This document shows, in pieces, positions 1-9,385 of a stretch of DNA of 43,385 nucleotides. Each line of letters begins with the position of its first letter. The stretch's first letter is position 1. The notes below the pieces were generated by a model. It did no database searches. It was not told the DNA's origin and worked only from the letters and a program-made list of their open reading frames with translations. A program made the translations under genes and the position numbers. The DNA is from a virus: positions 1 through 43,385 of IMG/VR virus record IMGVR_UViG_3300032296_000135. The stretch is one strand, 5' to 3'.

Positions 1-1356
1 GCATTCGAGTGGCGCACCAAGTGGCTGCTGCAGGCGCACCGGTACCAGATCCTGCCCTCGGGCGACTGGTGGGACATTTGGCTGCTGCTGGCTGGTCGAG
101 GCGCTGGAAAGACCCGGACGGCTGCGGAACAGCTCGGCTGGTGGGCGTGGCAGCATCCTGAGACCCGATGGGTTGTGGCGGCTCCGACCTCCTCCGACGT
201 CCGCTCGACCTGCTTCGAGGGCGACTCCGGCCTGCTCTCAGTGATCCCGAGCGTGCTGATCAAGGACTACAACAAGGCGCTGCATGAGCTCGTGCTGATC
301 AACGGTAGCCTGATCAAAGGCATCCCGGCGAGTGAGCCTGAGCGCTTCCGAGGCCCGCAGTTTCACGGTGGCTGGTGCGATGAGCTGGCGGCTTGGGAGT
401 ACCTTCAGGACGCTTGGGACATGATGCAGTTTGGCCTGCGTCTAGGTAAGAAGGTGCGGCTGATCTGCACCACGACCCCGAGGCCGAAGGATCTCATCCT
501 CGATCTGGTTGACCGCAGCGGCGACGATGTAGCGCTGGTGACCGCCTCGACTTACGAGAACCTCGACAACCTCGCTGATAACTTCCGCAAGCAGATCCTT
601 CAGTACGAGGGCACTAAGCTAGGACGGCAAGAGATTTACGCTGAGCTGATCGACCCCGAAGAGGGCGGCATGGTCAAGCGTGAGCACTTCCGCCTGTGGC
701 CTGCCAACAAACCCTTCCCTAAATTCGAATACATCATCCAATCCTATGACTGCGCGTATACCGAAAAGACTGTCAATGACCCGACCGCCGCCACCACTTG
801 GGGAGTCTTTAAGCCTCAAGACGGCCCGATGTCTGTCATGCTCATCGATGCGTGGCAAGACCGTCTTCAGTACCCGGATCTCCGTCCGAAGGTTCTTGAG
901 GAGTTCAAAGTTTCGTATGGGGCTGACCCCGAGGATGAAGAGCGAGGAAACTTTGTCGGTGGAAAGAAGGTGGATCTTGTCCTTATTGAAGACAAGGCTG
1001 CTGGGATTAGCCTGATCCAAGACTTACAGCGGGCGCACCTGCCTGTGAGGGCGTACAACCCCGGACGGGCGGACAAGATACAGCGGCTGTCGATTGTGGC
1101 AAACATCATCGCGCACAAGCGCGTGTGGATTCCTGAGAGCACGGTGAAGAAAGGCTACGTGCGTGACTGGGCTGAAGGGTTCGTGAGTCAGATCTGCAGC
1201 TTCCCTGAGTCAACGCACGATGACTTTGTAGACAGTTGCACGCAAGCACTACGGTACTTGAGGGATGCGGGTTTCCTTGACATAGATCCTTACGTTGAGG
1301 AAGATCGGGAAGTTGAATATTACGGACGCAAGAAGGGTAATCCTTATGCGGTGTAA
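1..1356 (+). CDS. terL: Terminase large subunit, 5' end cut by window
   Basis: This is the ATPase-nuclease motor that packs phage DNA into proheads through the portal. The reading frame is open from base 1, so the true start lies upstream; the GTG at 175 is internal because the Walker A motif GRGAGKT lies before it (94-114). A Walker B-like Asp-Glu pair follows at 379-384 in the context WCDELAAW, then the coupling motif TTTPRP. The C-terminal half carries RNase H-like nuclease acidic residues: Asp at 748-750, the Glu-Asp pair ending at 993, and Asp residues at 1219-1233 in HDDFVD. The order and motifs match the COG5323/Terminase_6 type of large terminase. The gene ends two bases before the next start. 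No small terminase is in view; it probably lies upstream. Identification is firm; only the N-terminus is missing. Confidence 0.96.
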   Translation, partial: AFEWRTKWLLQAHRYQILPSGDWWDIWLLLAGRGAGKTRTAAEQLGWWAWQHPETRWVVAAPTSSDVRSTCFEGDSGLLSVIPSVLIKDYNKALHELVLINGSLIKGIPASEPERFRGPQFHGGWCDELAAWEYLQDAWDMMQFGLRLGKKVRLICTTTPRPKDLILDLVDRSGDDVALVTASTYENLDNLADNFRKQILQYEGTKLGRQEIYAELIDPEEGGMVKREHFRLWPANKPFPKFEYIIQSYDCAYTEKTVNDPTAATTWGVFKPQDGPMSVMLIDAWQDRLQYPDLRPKVLEEFKVSYGADPEDEERGNFVGGKKVDLVLIEDKAAGISLIQDLQRAHLPVRAYNPGRADKIQRLSIVANIIAHKRVWIPESTVKKGYVRDWAEGFVSQICSFPESTHDDFVDSCTQALRYLRDAGFLDIDPYVEEDREVEYYGRKKGNPYAV

Positions 1357-1358
1357 CG

Positions 1359-4300
1359 ATGGCAGACCAAAGACGCAAAACGGCTAACCTTTCGATGCGC
1401 GAGACCCAAGAGGGCTTAGCGCCCCATGGGATGCGACACAGTGGCGAGGGCGTTAAAGGCTCGGGCTACTTTGGCTACCTGCCTGCAAGCGATGGCTACG
1501 CTACCGAGATGTCGGCTGAGAATGAGGGCGGCGAGTTCCCGCTGTTGGTGCCGACGCTATCTAAAGAAGAGATCGAGCACCTGCTGGCTGGCAACTCCCC
1601 GACCGATGAGATTTTCCGCAAGGCGGTTGAGCACGCTGAGCGCCGCAAGAAAGAGGGTAAGAGCCCGTATGCTGACCCGACTGGCTTGAAGCATCCGGTA
1701 CCGAAGGCTGATGGAGGGTCTGTCTATTCCCCACGACCGGGGCTGGTGTTCGTTGGGCAAGAGCATGGTCAGATACCTGAGTTGCCGCCGGATGTGAAGG
1801 AGATGGCAAACAAAGTCGGGGCTTTCTACGAAGGCTCTGGTGGTGATAGGTTGCCCGACATTAGATATAGAGGCTCATGGGATGACGCCGCATCTAAGTC
1901 TGTGAAGGGCTATCCGCCTGAGTACCTGTATACCATCTTCACAAACACGGATGTCAACAAGCAGAAAGATGCGCTCGTCGGTGACGACACCATTTTCAAC
2001 AGCTTGCTAAAAAATCAACGTCAGGTAGGATACTTCAAGGATCGGCGTTTCAGTCGGAAGGAGCTTGAGAACTTCCTTGGCTCAATGGGGTCGGAGTTTT
2101 TAAGCGGAAGTAAGAACATAGCGACTGAAAGCAATGTTGAGGATTTCTTAAAGCGCGGCGAGAAGTTGATGTGGGAATCTGGCAAAACCTCGGCGCGAGA
2201 CATGGCGGATAAAGCGAATGAGTCGCGGCAGCGATGGTTGTTAAGTCAACCGAAAGGCGTGTTCTTCGTTGGATCTGATCATCTTGAGAAGTTAAAAGAG
2301 TTGCATGGCGCAGGTAAAGGCGCGTCGGTGCAAAAGAAAGCCGAAGGCGGCACTGTGAATTACGAACTCCCTGACGATGTCACCCCCCAAAATTGGCGCG
2401 ATCAGTTAGAGACGAATGTCTTGAACGATGCCCGTGCATTGATTGGCGTGAAAGAGGGTGGCCCGATCAACCTTGACCGCTTGCTTGAGAAGGCGGTGCG
2501 TAAAGCAAACGGTGGCCCTGCCAATCTTGACGAGATGTTGAGCTGGGCGGTGGCTAAGCACAACCACAAGATGAAGAAGGGCGGCGAGGTCAGCCAGACG
2601 TTCCCGCTCAAGAAAGATGAAGAAGAAGAGCGGATGTTCAGCCCTGCCCCGCTGAAGATCCCTGAGCCGATTACCGACGCGCTAGAGGCATTGAAGCGGC
2701 AGTTCGAGAAAGAGAAGCGCTCAATGTCGAAGCCGGGTGCCGTGCAGGATGTCTTGATGCGTGGCCCTGTGGCGATGTATGCGGGTGCGCCTGCTGACAT
2801 TGTTGGCATGGGCGGTGAGCTGTTGGACTACGTGCAGACAAAGATCCCGGGGATGCGTAAGCCTGCGTCGGTGATGGACACGGGGCCTGAGAAGGTTCCC
2901 CCGATGGGCTATGCGCCTGCGTTTCCGCTGACGCCTAATGAGCCGTATGGCACCGAGGCGGCACAAGAGCTGATGAAGCAGTCAGGGCTGACCACAGGCA
3001 CTGAGCGCCCGTTGTTTGAAATAACTTCAGGGGTGGCTGCACCGTTTGCTGGTATGGCTGCGATGAAGACGGGTAAGGCGTTGGCACCGACGGCGAAAGA
3101 GATGACGCAGTTCGCGCTTGAGAAGAGCATGGAACCGTACCAGATGAACATCATCAAGCCAGAGGGTGGCAACTGGGTGCGGGGCGCGGCTGAGAAGTAT
3201 TTGAAAGACCTGCGCTACGACGAGAGCCTGATCGACCCAGTAGGCGTTATGAATCCGACTGCCAAGGCGGAGGAGACCGCGAGGGTGGCTTCGATGAATA
3301 ACTTCGTCGATAAGAAGTTATCTCGGTATCTCGTAAACCAGATGGGAACGCCTTCTGATCCTTTGCGCTTGCAGGCGGATACGTGGGCTGAGACGCAGAA
3401 GAAGTTGCTGGCTGACAAAGACAAGCAGATCGACAAGGTCAGGTCAGATATTCGCAAAGCGCAGCAGGCGCGTGGCGTTGATCCTGAAGTGCTGACCAGA
3501 TCGCAGGCGAGGTTGCGTGAGTTGCAGAAAGAGCGCGAGCTGATTAACAACCGCAAGGGTTTGCATTTTGATCCGGGGCACGACGACTTTAGGCAAAGAA
3601 TAGGTAGGGACGCAAGATCAAGAGCTGAAATGCCACAGGAAAACCTCGGTGTAACGGAGGTTGCAAAAAATTGGGAAGATTTAAGCGACTCGGCAATTCG
3701 GCAAGGCGCTTATAAAGACATGATTCCTATCGTTGAAAACAGTGTGTCGGCTCAGCTTGCAGCAAAAACGCCGGAGGAATACAACACAATATTTCAACAA
3801 CTGCAGCGCGAAAGTCTTGAAAAAGCAGGCGGTCAGTTTGCTGTAGATAACCCAGAAGCGCTTGCGTATGGAATGAATTCTGGCAGGCCTGCAAGAGACT
3901 TGCGCTTTGACCACATGATGGACGAGATTGATAACGCCCTACGTCCAAGTCAAGGCTTGCCTGATTACCTCCAGCTAAAGTCCAAAGACCTAGACAAGAT
4001 GAGCGTGGCTCAAGTTTCTGAGCACGTAGACAAGATCAACGCATGGCGTGCTAGTCAGAAGGCTGAAGTAGATGCAGCGCGTGCTGCGAATGCTGCGACG
4101 GTTGAGCACAAGGCTTACGACGTAGTGCCGGGTACGGACATTCCTAACGACCAAGGGCTGCGGTGGGTAGAGATCAAAGCGCCAGAAAATATGGATTTGC
4201 CGGAAGGATATTCTATTAAACATGATCCATCACGCGACCGAAATGGGAACATAGTACGGGAGGGGTACCGTTTAGTTTCGCCTGAAGGAAAAATGATTGA

Positions 4301-5117
4301 CTATGGCTCAACCCCAGAAGAGGCAATAAAAAATTATTTTGGCAAACAAGTTGTCGAAGACGCCCTGAAGTACGAAGGCGAAATCCTCCAGCACTGCGTT
4401 GGTGGCTACTGCCCTGATGTGATTGAGGGTAGGTCTCGCATCTTCTCACTCAGGGATGCTGACGGGCGGCCTCATGCGACGATTGAAACAAAGCCGATTA
4501 AAGAAACTGGAAGAAGAAGTGACATTCCAGATGACATCAAGGAAGAACTTCGTGCGCGTGGCGAAGCAATTGGAAGGCAAAAAGCTGATGAGCTTGGGTT
4601 TGGGCCATATAGCGAAGAGGCCGCTTTGGAAGAAAAAATTGCTATTGCTCAACTGATGGATGATTGGTTATATGAAAACCCTCTCGTGTCAGAAAAAATT
4701 GCTCAAATCAAAGGCCTCCAAAATAAAAAGCCAAACGATGAGTACATGCCGTTCATCCAAGACTTTGTGAAGAGCGGTCAATGGTCAGACGTAGGCGACT
4801 TACATAACACGGGATTGTTCAAAGTGACTGAAGGTCAGAAGCTGCCGGGCTTTGCTCAAGAGATTCCGCCGGGCTTCTACACCTTGGATGACTTAAAAAA
4901 GATGGCGGTTGAGAACGAGATGCCGCAAGAGATTCTCGACAACTGGATGAGCAAATTAGATGAACAACGCTTCCGCTTCCTTGGTATGAAGCGCGGTGGT
5001 CGCGTCACTAAAGCCGACCTTGAGCAACAGTACCGCATGGCCTTCGGTGGCGGCGTATTTAACACTGATCCTGACATCACTGATTCTGGTCGGATCATTC
5101 CTGAGCACACAATTTAG
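1359..5117 (+). CDS. Giant PcfJ-domain polyvalent protein between terminase and portal
   Basis: This 1252-residue protein has an unusual place, since terminase and portal genes are normally adjacent. The N-terminal ~110 residues (SGEGVKGSGYFGYLP, then FPLLVPTLSKEEI) look like a conserved phage module. Residues ~110-420 carry spaced Gly-Gly motifs (KADGGSVY, KKAEGGTV, MKKGGEV). A Gly/Ala-rich hydrophobic stretch lies near 470-590 and charged helical stretches at 660-900. Near the C-terminus HCVGGY (residues 1012-1017) followed by RIFSLRDADG and ATIETKP matches the PcfJ-like domain signature. The protein ends with more Gly-Gly motifs (MKRGGRV, AFGGGVF). I infer a virion or ejected multidomain protein; its reaction is unknown. 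Base composition shifts to AT-rich in patches (about 3600-3860, 4190-4730), suggesting mosaic origin. The ATG at 1359 lacks a clear ribosome site; ATG 1395 is an alternative. Confidence 0.8.
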   Translation: MADQRRKTANLSMRETQEGLAPHGMRHSGEGVKGSGYFGYLPASDGYATEMSAENEGGEFPLLVPTLSKEEIEHLLAGNSPTDEIFRKAVEHAERRKKEGKSPYADPTGLKHPVPKADGGSVYSPRPGLVFVGQEHGQIPELPPDVKEMANKVGAFYEGSGGDRLPDIRYRGSWDDAASKSVKGYPPEYLYTIFTNTDVNKQKDALVGDDTIFNSLLKNQRQVGYFKDRRFSRKELENFLGSMGSEFLSGSKNIATESNVEDFLKRGEKLMWESGKTSARDMADKANESRQRWLLSQPKGVFFVGSDHLEKLKELHGAGKGASVQKKAEGGTVNYELPDDVTPQNWRDQLETNVLNDARALIGVKEGGPINLDRLLEKAVRKANGGPANLDEMLSWAVAKHNHKMKKGGEVSQTFPLKKDEEEERMFSPAPLKIPEPITDALEALKRQFEKEKRSMSKPGAVQDVLMRGPVAMYAGAPADIVGMGGELLDYVQTKIPGMRKPASVMDTGPEKVPPMGYAPAFPLTPNEPYGTEAAQELMKQSGLTTGTERPLFEITSGVAAPFAGMAAMKTGKALAPTAKEMTQFALEKSMEPYQMNIIKPEGGNWVRGAAEKYLKDLRYDESLIDPVGVMNPTAKAEETARVASMNNFVDKKLSRYLVNQMGTPSDPLRLQADTWAETQKKLLADKDKQIDKVRSDIRKAQQARGVDPEVLTRSQARLRELQKERELINNRKGLHFDPGHDDFRQRIGRDARSRAEMPQENLGVTEVAKNWEDLSDSAIRQGAYKDMIPIVENSVSAQLAAKTPEEYNTIFQQLQRESLEKAGGQFAVDNPEALAYGMNSGRPARDLRFDHMMDEIDNALRPSQGLPDYLQLKSKDLDKMSVAQVSEHVDKINAWRASQKAEVDAARAANAATVEHKAYDVVPGTDIPNDQGLRWVEIKAPENMDLPEGYSIKHDPSRDRNGNIVREGYRLVSPEGKMIDYGSTPEEAIKNYFGKQVVEDALKYEGEILQHCVGGYCPDVIEGRSRIFSLRDADGRPHATIETKPIKETGRRSDIPDDIKEELRARGEAIGRQKADELGFGPYSEEAALEEKIAIAQLMDDWLYENPLVSEKIAQIKGLQNKKPNDEYMPFIQDFVKSGQWSDVGDLHNTGLFKVTEGQKLPGFAQEIPPGFYTLDDLKKMAVENEMPQEILDNWMSKLDEQRFRFLGMKRGGRVTKADLEQQYRMAFGGGVFNTDPDITDSGRIIPEHTI

Positions 5118-5128
5118 AGGAAAGCATC

Positions 5129-7621
5129 ATGCCTGAAATGCCTATCGACCCTGAGTTTGGTCGTTTCATCGCGGGGATCACGGAGACTGAAGACGGTGGT
5201 GCTTTAGTTGAGATGGAAGACGACGAGATGGAAGTTGAAGAGCTGGAGGATGGCTCTGCGATTGTCCGCGAGTCTGAGTTCAAAGGCCCCGAAGAAGACG
5301 AAGACTTCTACTCTAACCTTGCCGAGACGGTTGACGACCTCGATCTGAGCGTCCTTGCGACCAAGTATCTTGGGATGTTCGAGAAGGATAAGGAAGACCG
5401 CAAAGAGCGCGACAAGCAGTACGAGGATGGATTGCGTCGTACAGGCTTGGGGAACGATGCGCCGGGTGGTGCGAACTTCAACGGTGCCTCGAAGGTGGTG
5501 CATCCGATCATGGCTGAGGCTTGCGTAGACTTTGCTGCGCGGGCGATCAAAGAGCTGTTTCCACCTGATGGCCCAACTCGCACGAAGATTGTGGGTGAGG
5601 TTACGCCTGAGAAGACTGACAGGGCTGAGCGCAAGCGCGACTACATGAACTGGCAGTTGACTGAGCAGATCGAAGAGTATCGGGATGAGCAGGAGCAGAT
5701 GTTTACCCAGCTCCCGATGGGTGGCTCTCAGTACATGAAGATGTGGTACGACGAGCAGAAGAAGCGTCCTTGCTCGGAGTTCGTGCCGATTGACAACATC
5801 CTGTTGCCGTTTGCTGCTTCGAACTTCTACACGGCGCAGCGTGCGACTGAGATGCAGGACATTACCGAGTACGAGTTCCGTGCGCGTATTGATCGCGGGC
5901 TGTACAAGGATGTGGACTTGATCCGTGCCAGCATGGATCCTGAGCCTACAGGCCCTGAGAAGGCGAACGACAAGATTGAAGGCCGTAAGCGTGGCGAGAA
6001 CATTGATGGCTTGCGTCGCGTTTACCACTGCTATACGTACCTTGAGCTGGAAGACGACCCTCGGACGAATGGCAAGTCGGCTCCGTACATCCTGATGATC
6101 GACGAGTTGGACTCTGAGGTTGTTGGTTTGTACCGGAACTGGGAAGAGGGCGATGAGACGATGATGAAGCTCGACTGGATTGTCGAGTTTAAGTTCATCC
6201 CTTGGCGTGGCGCGTATGCGATTGGCCTGCCACACTTAATTGGTGGCTTGTCTGCTGCGTTGACGGGTGCTTTACGGGCGCTTTTAGACACCGCGCACAT
6301 CAATAACTCGGCGACGATGATCAAACTGAAGGGGGCGAAGGTCTCTGGGCAGTCGGATCAGATCGAAGTTACTGAGGTTAAGGAGATTGAAGCGGCTCCG
6401 GGAGTGGACGACATCCGCAAAGTAGCGATGCCGCTGCCATTTAACCCGCCAAGTCCGGTACTTTTTGAGCTTTTGGGGTGGCTGACGCAGGCTGCGAAGG
6501 GTGTGATCACCACTTCTGAGGAAAAAATCGCTGATGTGACCTCACAAGCGCCTGTTGGCACGACTTTGGCGATGATTGAGCAGGGCGCGGCGGTGTTTTC
6601 GGCGATCCATGCGCGTCTACATGAGTCTCAGAAGCGCGTTTTGATGATTTTGGGTCGGATTAACCGCTGGTATCTGGACGATCAGACGAAAGGCGACGTT
6701 GTTGCCGAGCTAGAGATCAGCCGAGACGACTTTAATCGGAATTCTGACGTCATTCCGGTGTCGGATCCGCATATCTTTAGCGAATCCCAGCGTATGGCGC
6801 AGACCCAGATGGTCATTTCGCTGATGGATAAGTACCCGCAGATGTTCGATCAGGCTGCGGTGATCACTAGGATTCTGAAGCAGGCGAAGATTCCGAACGT
6901 AAACGAGCTCATGCCTGCCTCTGCGAAGCCCGTAGAGGCCGCTGCAAGCGACGAAAACGCTGCGATGGCACTTGGTAAGCCTGCGTTCGCTTATCCCCGC
7001 CAAGACCACCTAGCGCACATCCAAGCGCATTTGGATTTTGCTAAGGATCCGATCTTTGGTTCCAATCCGCTGTTCGCTCAGAAGTTCATCCCTCAGGTGA
7101 TCGAGCACGCCAAGCAGCACATGATGCTCTGGTACACGAATCAGATTAACCAATACGCAACATCCGGCACGGAGATCAATCTGCAGAAGTATGCGGACAT
7201 CGATGCGCCTAAAGAGATTGATCGTACTGTGGCGGTGGCTTCTCAGCACGTGGCGATGGATAGCCAGCAGGTGTTTGCTCAGGTGTTGCCAGTATTGCAG
7301 CAGTTGAGCCAGCAGTTGCAGCAGATGACGCAGGCGCAGGCTGAGATGCAGAAGCGTCTGTTGGCTGACCCGCAGGCTCAGGCGGTACTGGAGTCGTCGC
7401 TGGCTGAGACACAGCGTCGAGCTGCACGAGATCAGGCTGACATTGCTCTGAAGAAAGACGAGCAGAAGATCGACATAGCCAAGAATGCTGAGGACAACCT
7501 CACGAAAGAACGTATTGCCACTGCAAAGATTAGCTTCGATGCAGACCGGCTACGTAAGGAGCAGGAAGACACTGCTATTTCGCTGCAAGAAGCAGCACAA
7601 CGCACTTTAGGGAGTCTGTAA
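5129..7621 (+). CDS. Portal protein
   Basis: The portal forms the dodecameric ring at one capsid vertex through which DNA enters and leaves, and it docks the terminase and the neck. The 830-residue length fits the large portals of P22-like short-tailed phages. Features include an acidic N-terminus (residues 1-70), a conserved core near 110-130 (NFNGASKVVHPIMAEACVDF), the segment PIDNILLPFAASNFYTA near 220-240, and a long Gln-rich coiled-coil C-terminus from about 690 to 825, comparable to a barrel or crown extension. The start ATG is preceded by AGAGGAAAG at a normal distance. The stop overlaps the next start (TAATG). Placement before scaffold and capsid genes supports the call. No other function fits as well. 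Confidence 0.9.
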   Translation: MPEMPIDPEFGRFIAGITETEDGGALVEMEDDEMEVEELEDGSAIVRESEFKGPEEDEDFYSNLAETVDDLDLSVLATKYLGMFEKDKEDRKERDKQYEDGLRRTGLGNDAPGGANFNGASKVVHPIMAEACVDFAARAIKELFPPDGPTRTKIVGEVTPEKTDRAERKRDYMNWQLTEQIEEYRDEQEQMFTQLPMGGSQYMKMWYDEQKKRPCSEFVPIDNILLPFAASNFYTAQRATEMQDITEYEFRARIDRGLYKDVDLIRASMDPEPTGPEKANDKIEGRKRGENIDGLRRVYHCYTYLELEDDPRTNGKSAPYILMIDELDSEVVGLYRNWEEGDETMMKLDWIVEFKFIPWRGAYAIGLPHLIGGLSAALTGALRALLDTAHINNSATMIKLKGAKVSGQSDQIEVTEVKEIEAAPGVDDIRKVAMPLPFNPPSPVLFELLGWLTQAAKGVITTSEEKIADVTSQAPVGTTLAMIEQGAAVFSAIHARLHESQKRVLMILGRINRWYLDDQTKGDVVAELEISRDDFNRNSDVIPVSDPHIFSESQRMAQTQMVISLMDKYPQMFDQAAVITRILKQAKIPNVNELMPASAKPVEAAASDENAAMALGKPAFAYPRQDHLAHIQAHLDFAKDPIFGSNPLFAQKFIPQVIEHAKQHMMLWYTNQINQYATSGTEINLQKYADIDAPKEIDRTVAVASQHVAMDSQQVFAQVLPVLQQLSQQLQQMTQAQAEMQKRLLADPQAQAVLESSLAETQRRAARDQADIALKKDEQKIDIAKNAEDNLTKERIATAKISFDADRLRKEQEDTAISLQEAAQRTLGSL

Positions 7622-7797
7622 TGGCGACAACTGATAAGGATCAACAGTCAGAGCTGGTTAAGCAACATCAGCGTATGGCTGCGGGCGCGTGGGTAACTGG
7701 CGAGACGCTCAAGGAGCAGGGCTCTGCGACGATGCCAGAGGCTAACAGCGACCACGGTAATTTCAGTGGTAAGGGCATCGACAAGTCGAACGCATGA
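7621..7797 (+). CDS. Small hypothetical protein, 58 aa
   Basis: A 58-codon frame starts at the ATG that overlaps the portal stop by one base and ends in an ATGA overlap with the next gene, so translational coupling on both sides supports it. The protein is polar, with a helical N-terminus (KDQQSELVKQHQRMAAGAW) and a Gly/Asn/Ser-rich tail. It has no Cys and no membrane segment. The position between portal and scaffold suggests a role in head assembly, but I recognise no family. Confidence 0.68.
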   Translation: MATTDKDQQSELVKQHQRMAAGAWVTGETLKEQGSATMPEANSDHGNFSGKGIDKSNA

Positions 7798-7979
7798 GGT
7801 ATGTGTCCGACCTGATTGACGCGCTGAAGAACGAGCAGGCGAAGATTCAGCTAAGCCTTGCACAAGGGCACGCCCCTACGTTTGACTCGTATCAACGGCT
7901 GGTAGGCAATCACCAAGGCTTGCAAGATGCCTTGGACATTATTAACAATCTATTAAAGGAAGCAGATGAAGATGAATGA
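7794..7979 (+). CDS. Small helical hypothetical protein, 61 aa
   Basis: This 61-residue protein starts in an ATGA overlap and its end overlaps the GroES-like gene by 14 bases. The sequence is mostly helical: an N-terminal helix (MRYVSDLIDALKNEQAKIQL), then SYQRLVGNHQGLQDALDIIN, then an acidic tail. Small helical proteins of this kind are common next to portal genes in freshwater phages. The function is unknown; a head-assembly accessory role is a guess from position only. Confidence 0.7.
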   Translation: MRYVSDLIDALKNEQAKIQLSLAQGHAPTFDSYQRLVGNHQGLQDALDIINNLLKEADEDE

Positions 7980-8400
7980 GCCGGTAGCTTTTGACCAAGC
8001 TGAAATCGAGTGGGCATTTCCCACGGTTGATCCCGGTGCCAAACCTCTTGGAGCAAGAATCTTAGTTCAGTTACGCCGTGCCAAAAAGAAGGCAACTTCT
8101 GCGGGGATCATCCTAGTCGAAGAGACGAAGGAGACCGAGAAGTGGCAGAACATGGTGGCTAAGGTTATCGCAGTAGGCCCTTTGGCCTTCAAGAAGCGCG
8201 ACACAATGGAACCGTGGCCTGAGGGCTCGTGGTGCGAGGAGGGTGACTTTATTCGCGTCCCTAAGTGGGGCGGTGATCGCTGGGAAGTTCTCGTTGAGAG
8301 CCAGCCGGATGAAGATCCTGCGCTTTTTGCAGTGTTCAATGATCATGAGGTAATTGCCAAAGTAACAGGCGATCCTCTGTCTATGAGGGCTTTCGTATGA
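7966..8400 (+). CDS. GroES-like co-chaperonin
   Basis: The 144-residue protein keeps the order of GroES (Cpn10) elements: a first strand GARILVQLRRA (residues 29-39), a mobile-loop-like stretch SAGIILVEE (45-53) comparable to the GroEL-binding loop of bacterial GroES, a strand VAKVIAVGPLAF (64-75), GDFIRVPKW (93-101) and the terminal strand DHEVIAKV (126-133). It is longer than bacterial GroES (about 97 residues) because of a ~22-residue N-terminal extension and an insert near 76-92. Phage co-chaperonins such as T4 gp31 replace host GroES on GroEL to fold the capsid protein. Location between portal and scaffold fits that job. The AAGGA at 7956-7960 favours ATG 7966 over ATG 7972. The gene ends in an ATGA overlap with the scaffold gene. 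Confidence 0.85.
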   Translation: MKMNEPVAFDQAEIEWAFPTVDPGAKPLGARILVQLRRAKKKATSAGIILVEETKETEKWQNMVAKVIAVGPLAFKKRDTMEPWPEGSWCEEGDFIRVPKWGGDRWEVLVESQPDEDPALFAVFNDHEVIAKVTGDPLSMRAFV

Positions 8401-9383
8401 GTGAGAATAAAGACGAATTGATTGTCAAAGAAGCAAGCGATGGATCGGCAATAATCGATCTGCCTGCTGATTTGATGGAAGAAGAGGTTCCTGAGCAGCA
8501 AGCGCAGGATGAGGGCTCTGACGAGGCGGATGACGCTGCTGCTGCGGCTGAGATTGCCGAGGGTGGTGCGGTAGACCCTGAAGCGGAGGCGATGCGTGCT
8601 GCGCGTCGAGCTAAGCGTAAAGCGCGTAAGGAATACCACAAACAAGTTTCTGCCGAGAAAGACGTTCGCTTGCAAAACCTGCAGCGGCAGAACAGTGAGC
8701 TGATGGAACGTCTGTCGGCCTTGGAGCGCAAGCAGACTGGTTCAGATCTCGCCCGGATTGATAAGGCGATTGAAGACCAGAAGATGCGTATCCAGTACGC
8801 CAAGTCCAAGATGAAGGAGGCGGCTGAGGCTGGTGACGGTGATCTGCTAACTGCGGCTGAGGAGATGGTGTACGAGGCTCGTCGTCAGGCTGAAGCGCTT
8901 GAGCAGTTTAAGCGTCGGTCAGTGCAGGAGCCTGCCCAGCAGCCGATTCAGCAGGATCCACAGATGCAGCGGTACGCGCACGAGTGGATGGAAAGTCACG
9001 GCGATTGGTACGACCCGATGGGTGGAAATACCGACTCAAAAATCGCCTTGGCAGTAGACGCATCCTTGGCTGAAGAAGGCTGGAATCCCAAGTCAGAAGA
9101 ATATTGGGATGAGCTTGACAAACGCTTGTCAAAAGTGCTACCGCATCGTTATACTCACATCATAGAAGCAGAACGACCCCAGAAAAGCCGTCCAAAGAAT
9201 GTGGTGACAGGCGGAGGGCGCGAATCAGTCTCTAGTGCGGGTGCCAGTCGAGGTACCTTCACTTTGAACCCAGACCAAGTCCGGGCGATGAAAGAGGCTG
9301 GCATGTGGGATAACCCGGAGAAACGGGCTCGCATGATCAGGCGCTACGCAGTGGAAGCACGTAAAAACGGACAAAGGAGCTAA
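8397..9383 (+). CDS. Capsid scaffolding protein
   Basis: A scaffold directs assembly of capsid subunits into a prohead and then leaves. The 328-residue protein has the usual build: an acidic, Ala-rich N-terminus (residues 1-65), a basic patch (RRAKRKARKEYHK, ~66-80), a long coiled coil (~80-175), a Gln/Pro-rich linker, and a C-terminal helical region rich in Arg and Lys (NPEKRARMIRRYAVEARKNG) of the kind that binds coat protein. It lies between portal and capsid genes, as scaffolds do. The start is in an ATGA overlap with the GroES-like gene. Sequence similarity between scaffolds is low, so the call rests on build and place. Confidence 0.82.
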   Translation: MSENKDELIVKEASDGSAIIDLPADLMEEEVPEQQAQDEGSDEADDAAAAAEIAEGGAVDPEAEAMRAARRAKRKARKEYHKQVSAEKDVRLQNLQRQNSELMERLSALERKQTGSDLARIDKAIEDQKMRIQYAKSKMKEAAEAGDGDLLTAAEEMVYEARRQAEALEQFKRRSVQEPAQQPIQQDPQMQRYAHEWMESHGDWYDPMGGNTDSKIALAVDASLAEEGWNPKSEEYWDELDKRLSKVLPHRYTHIIEAERPQKSRPKNVVTGGGRESVSSAGASRGTFTLNPDQVRAMKEAGMWDNPEKRARMIRRYAVEARKNGQRS

Positions 9384-9385
9384 TT

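Noticed and set aside
5204-6235. 343-codon open frame on the minus strand inside the portal gene.
   Set aside because: It mirrors the portal codons, lacks a ribosome site, and its translation is low in recognisable motifs; the plus-strand portal explains the region.
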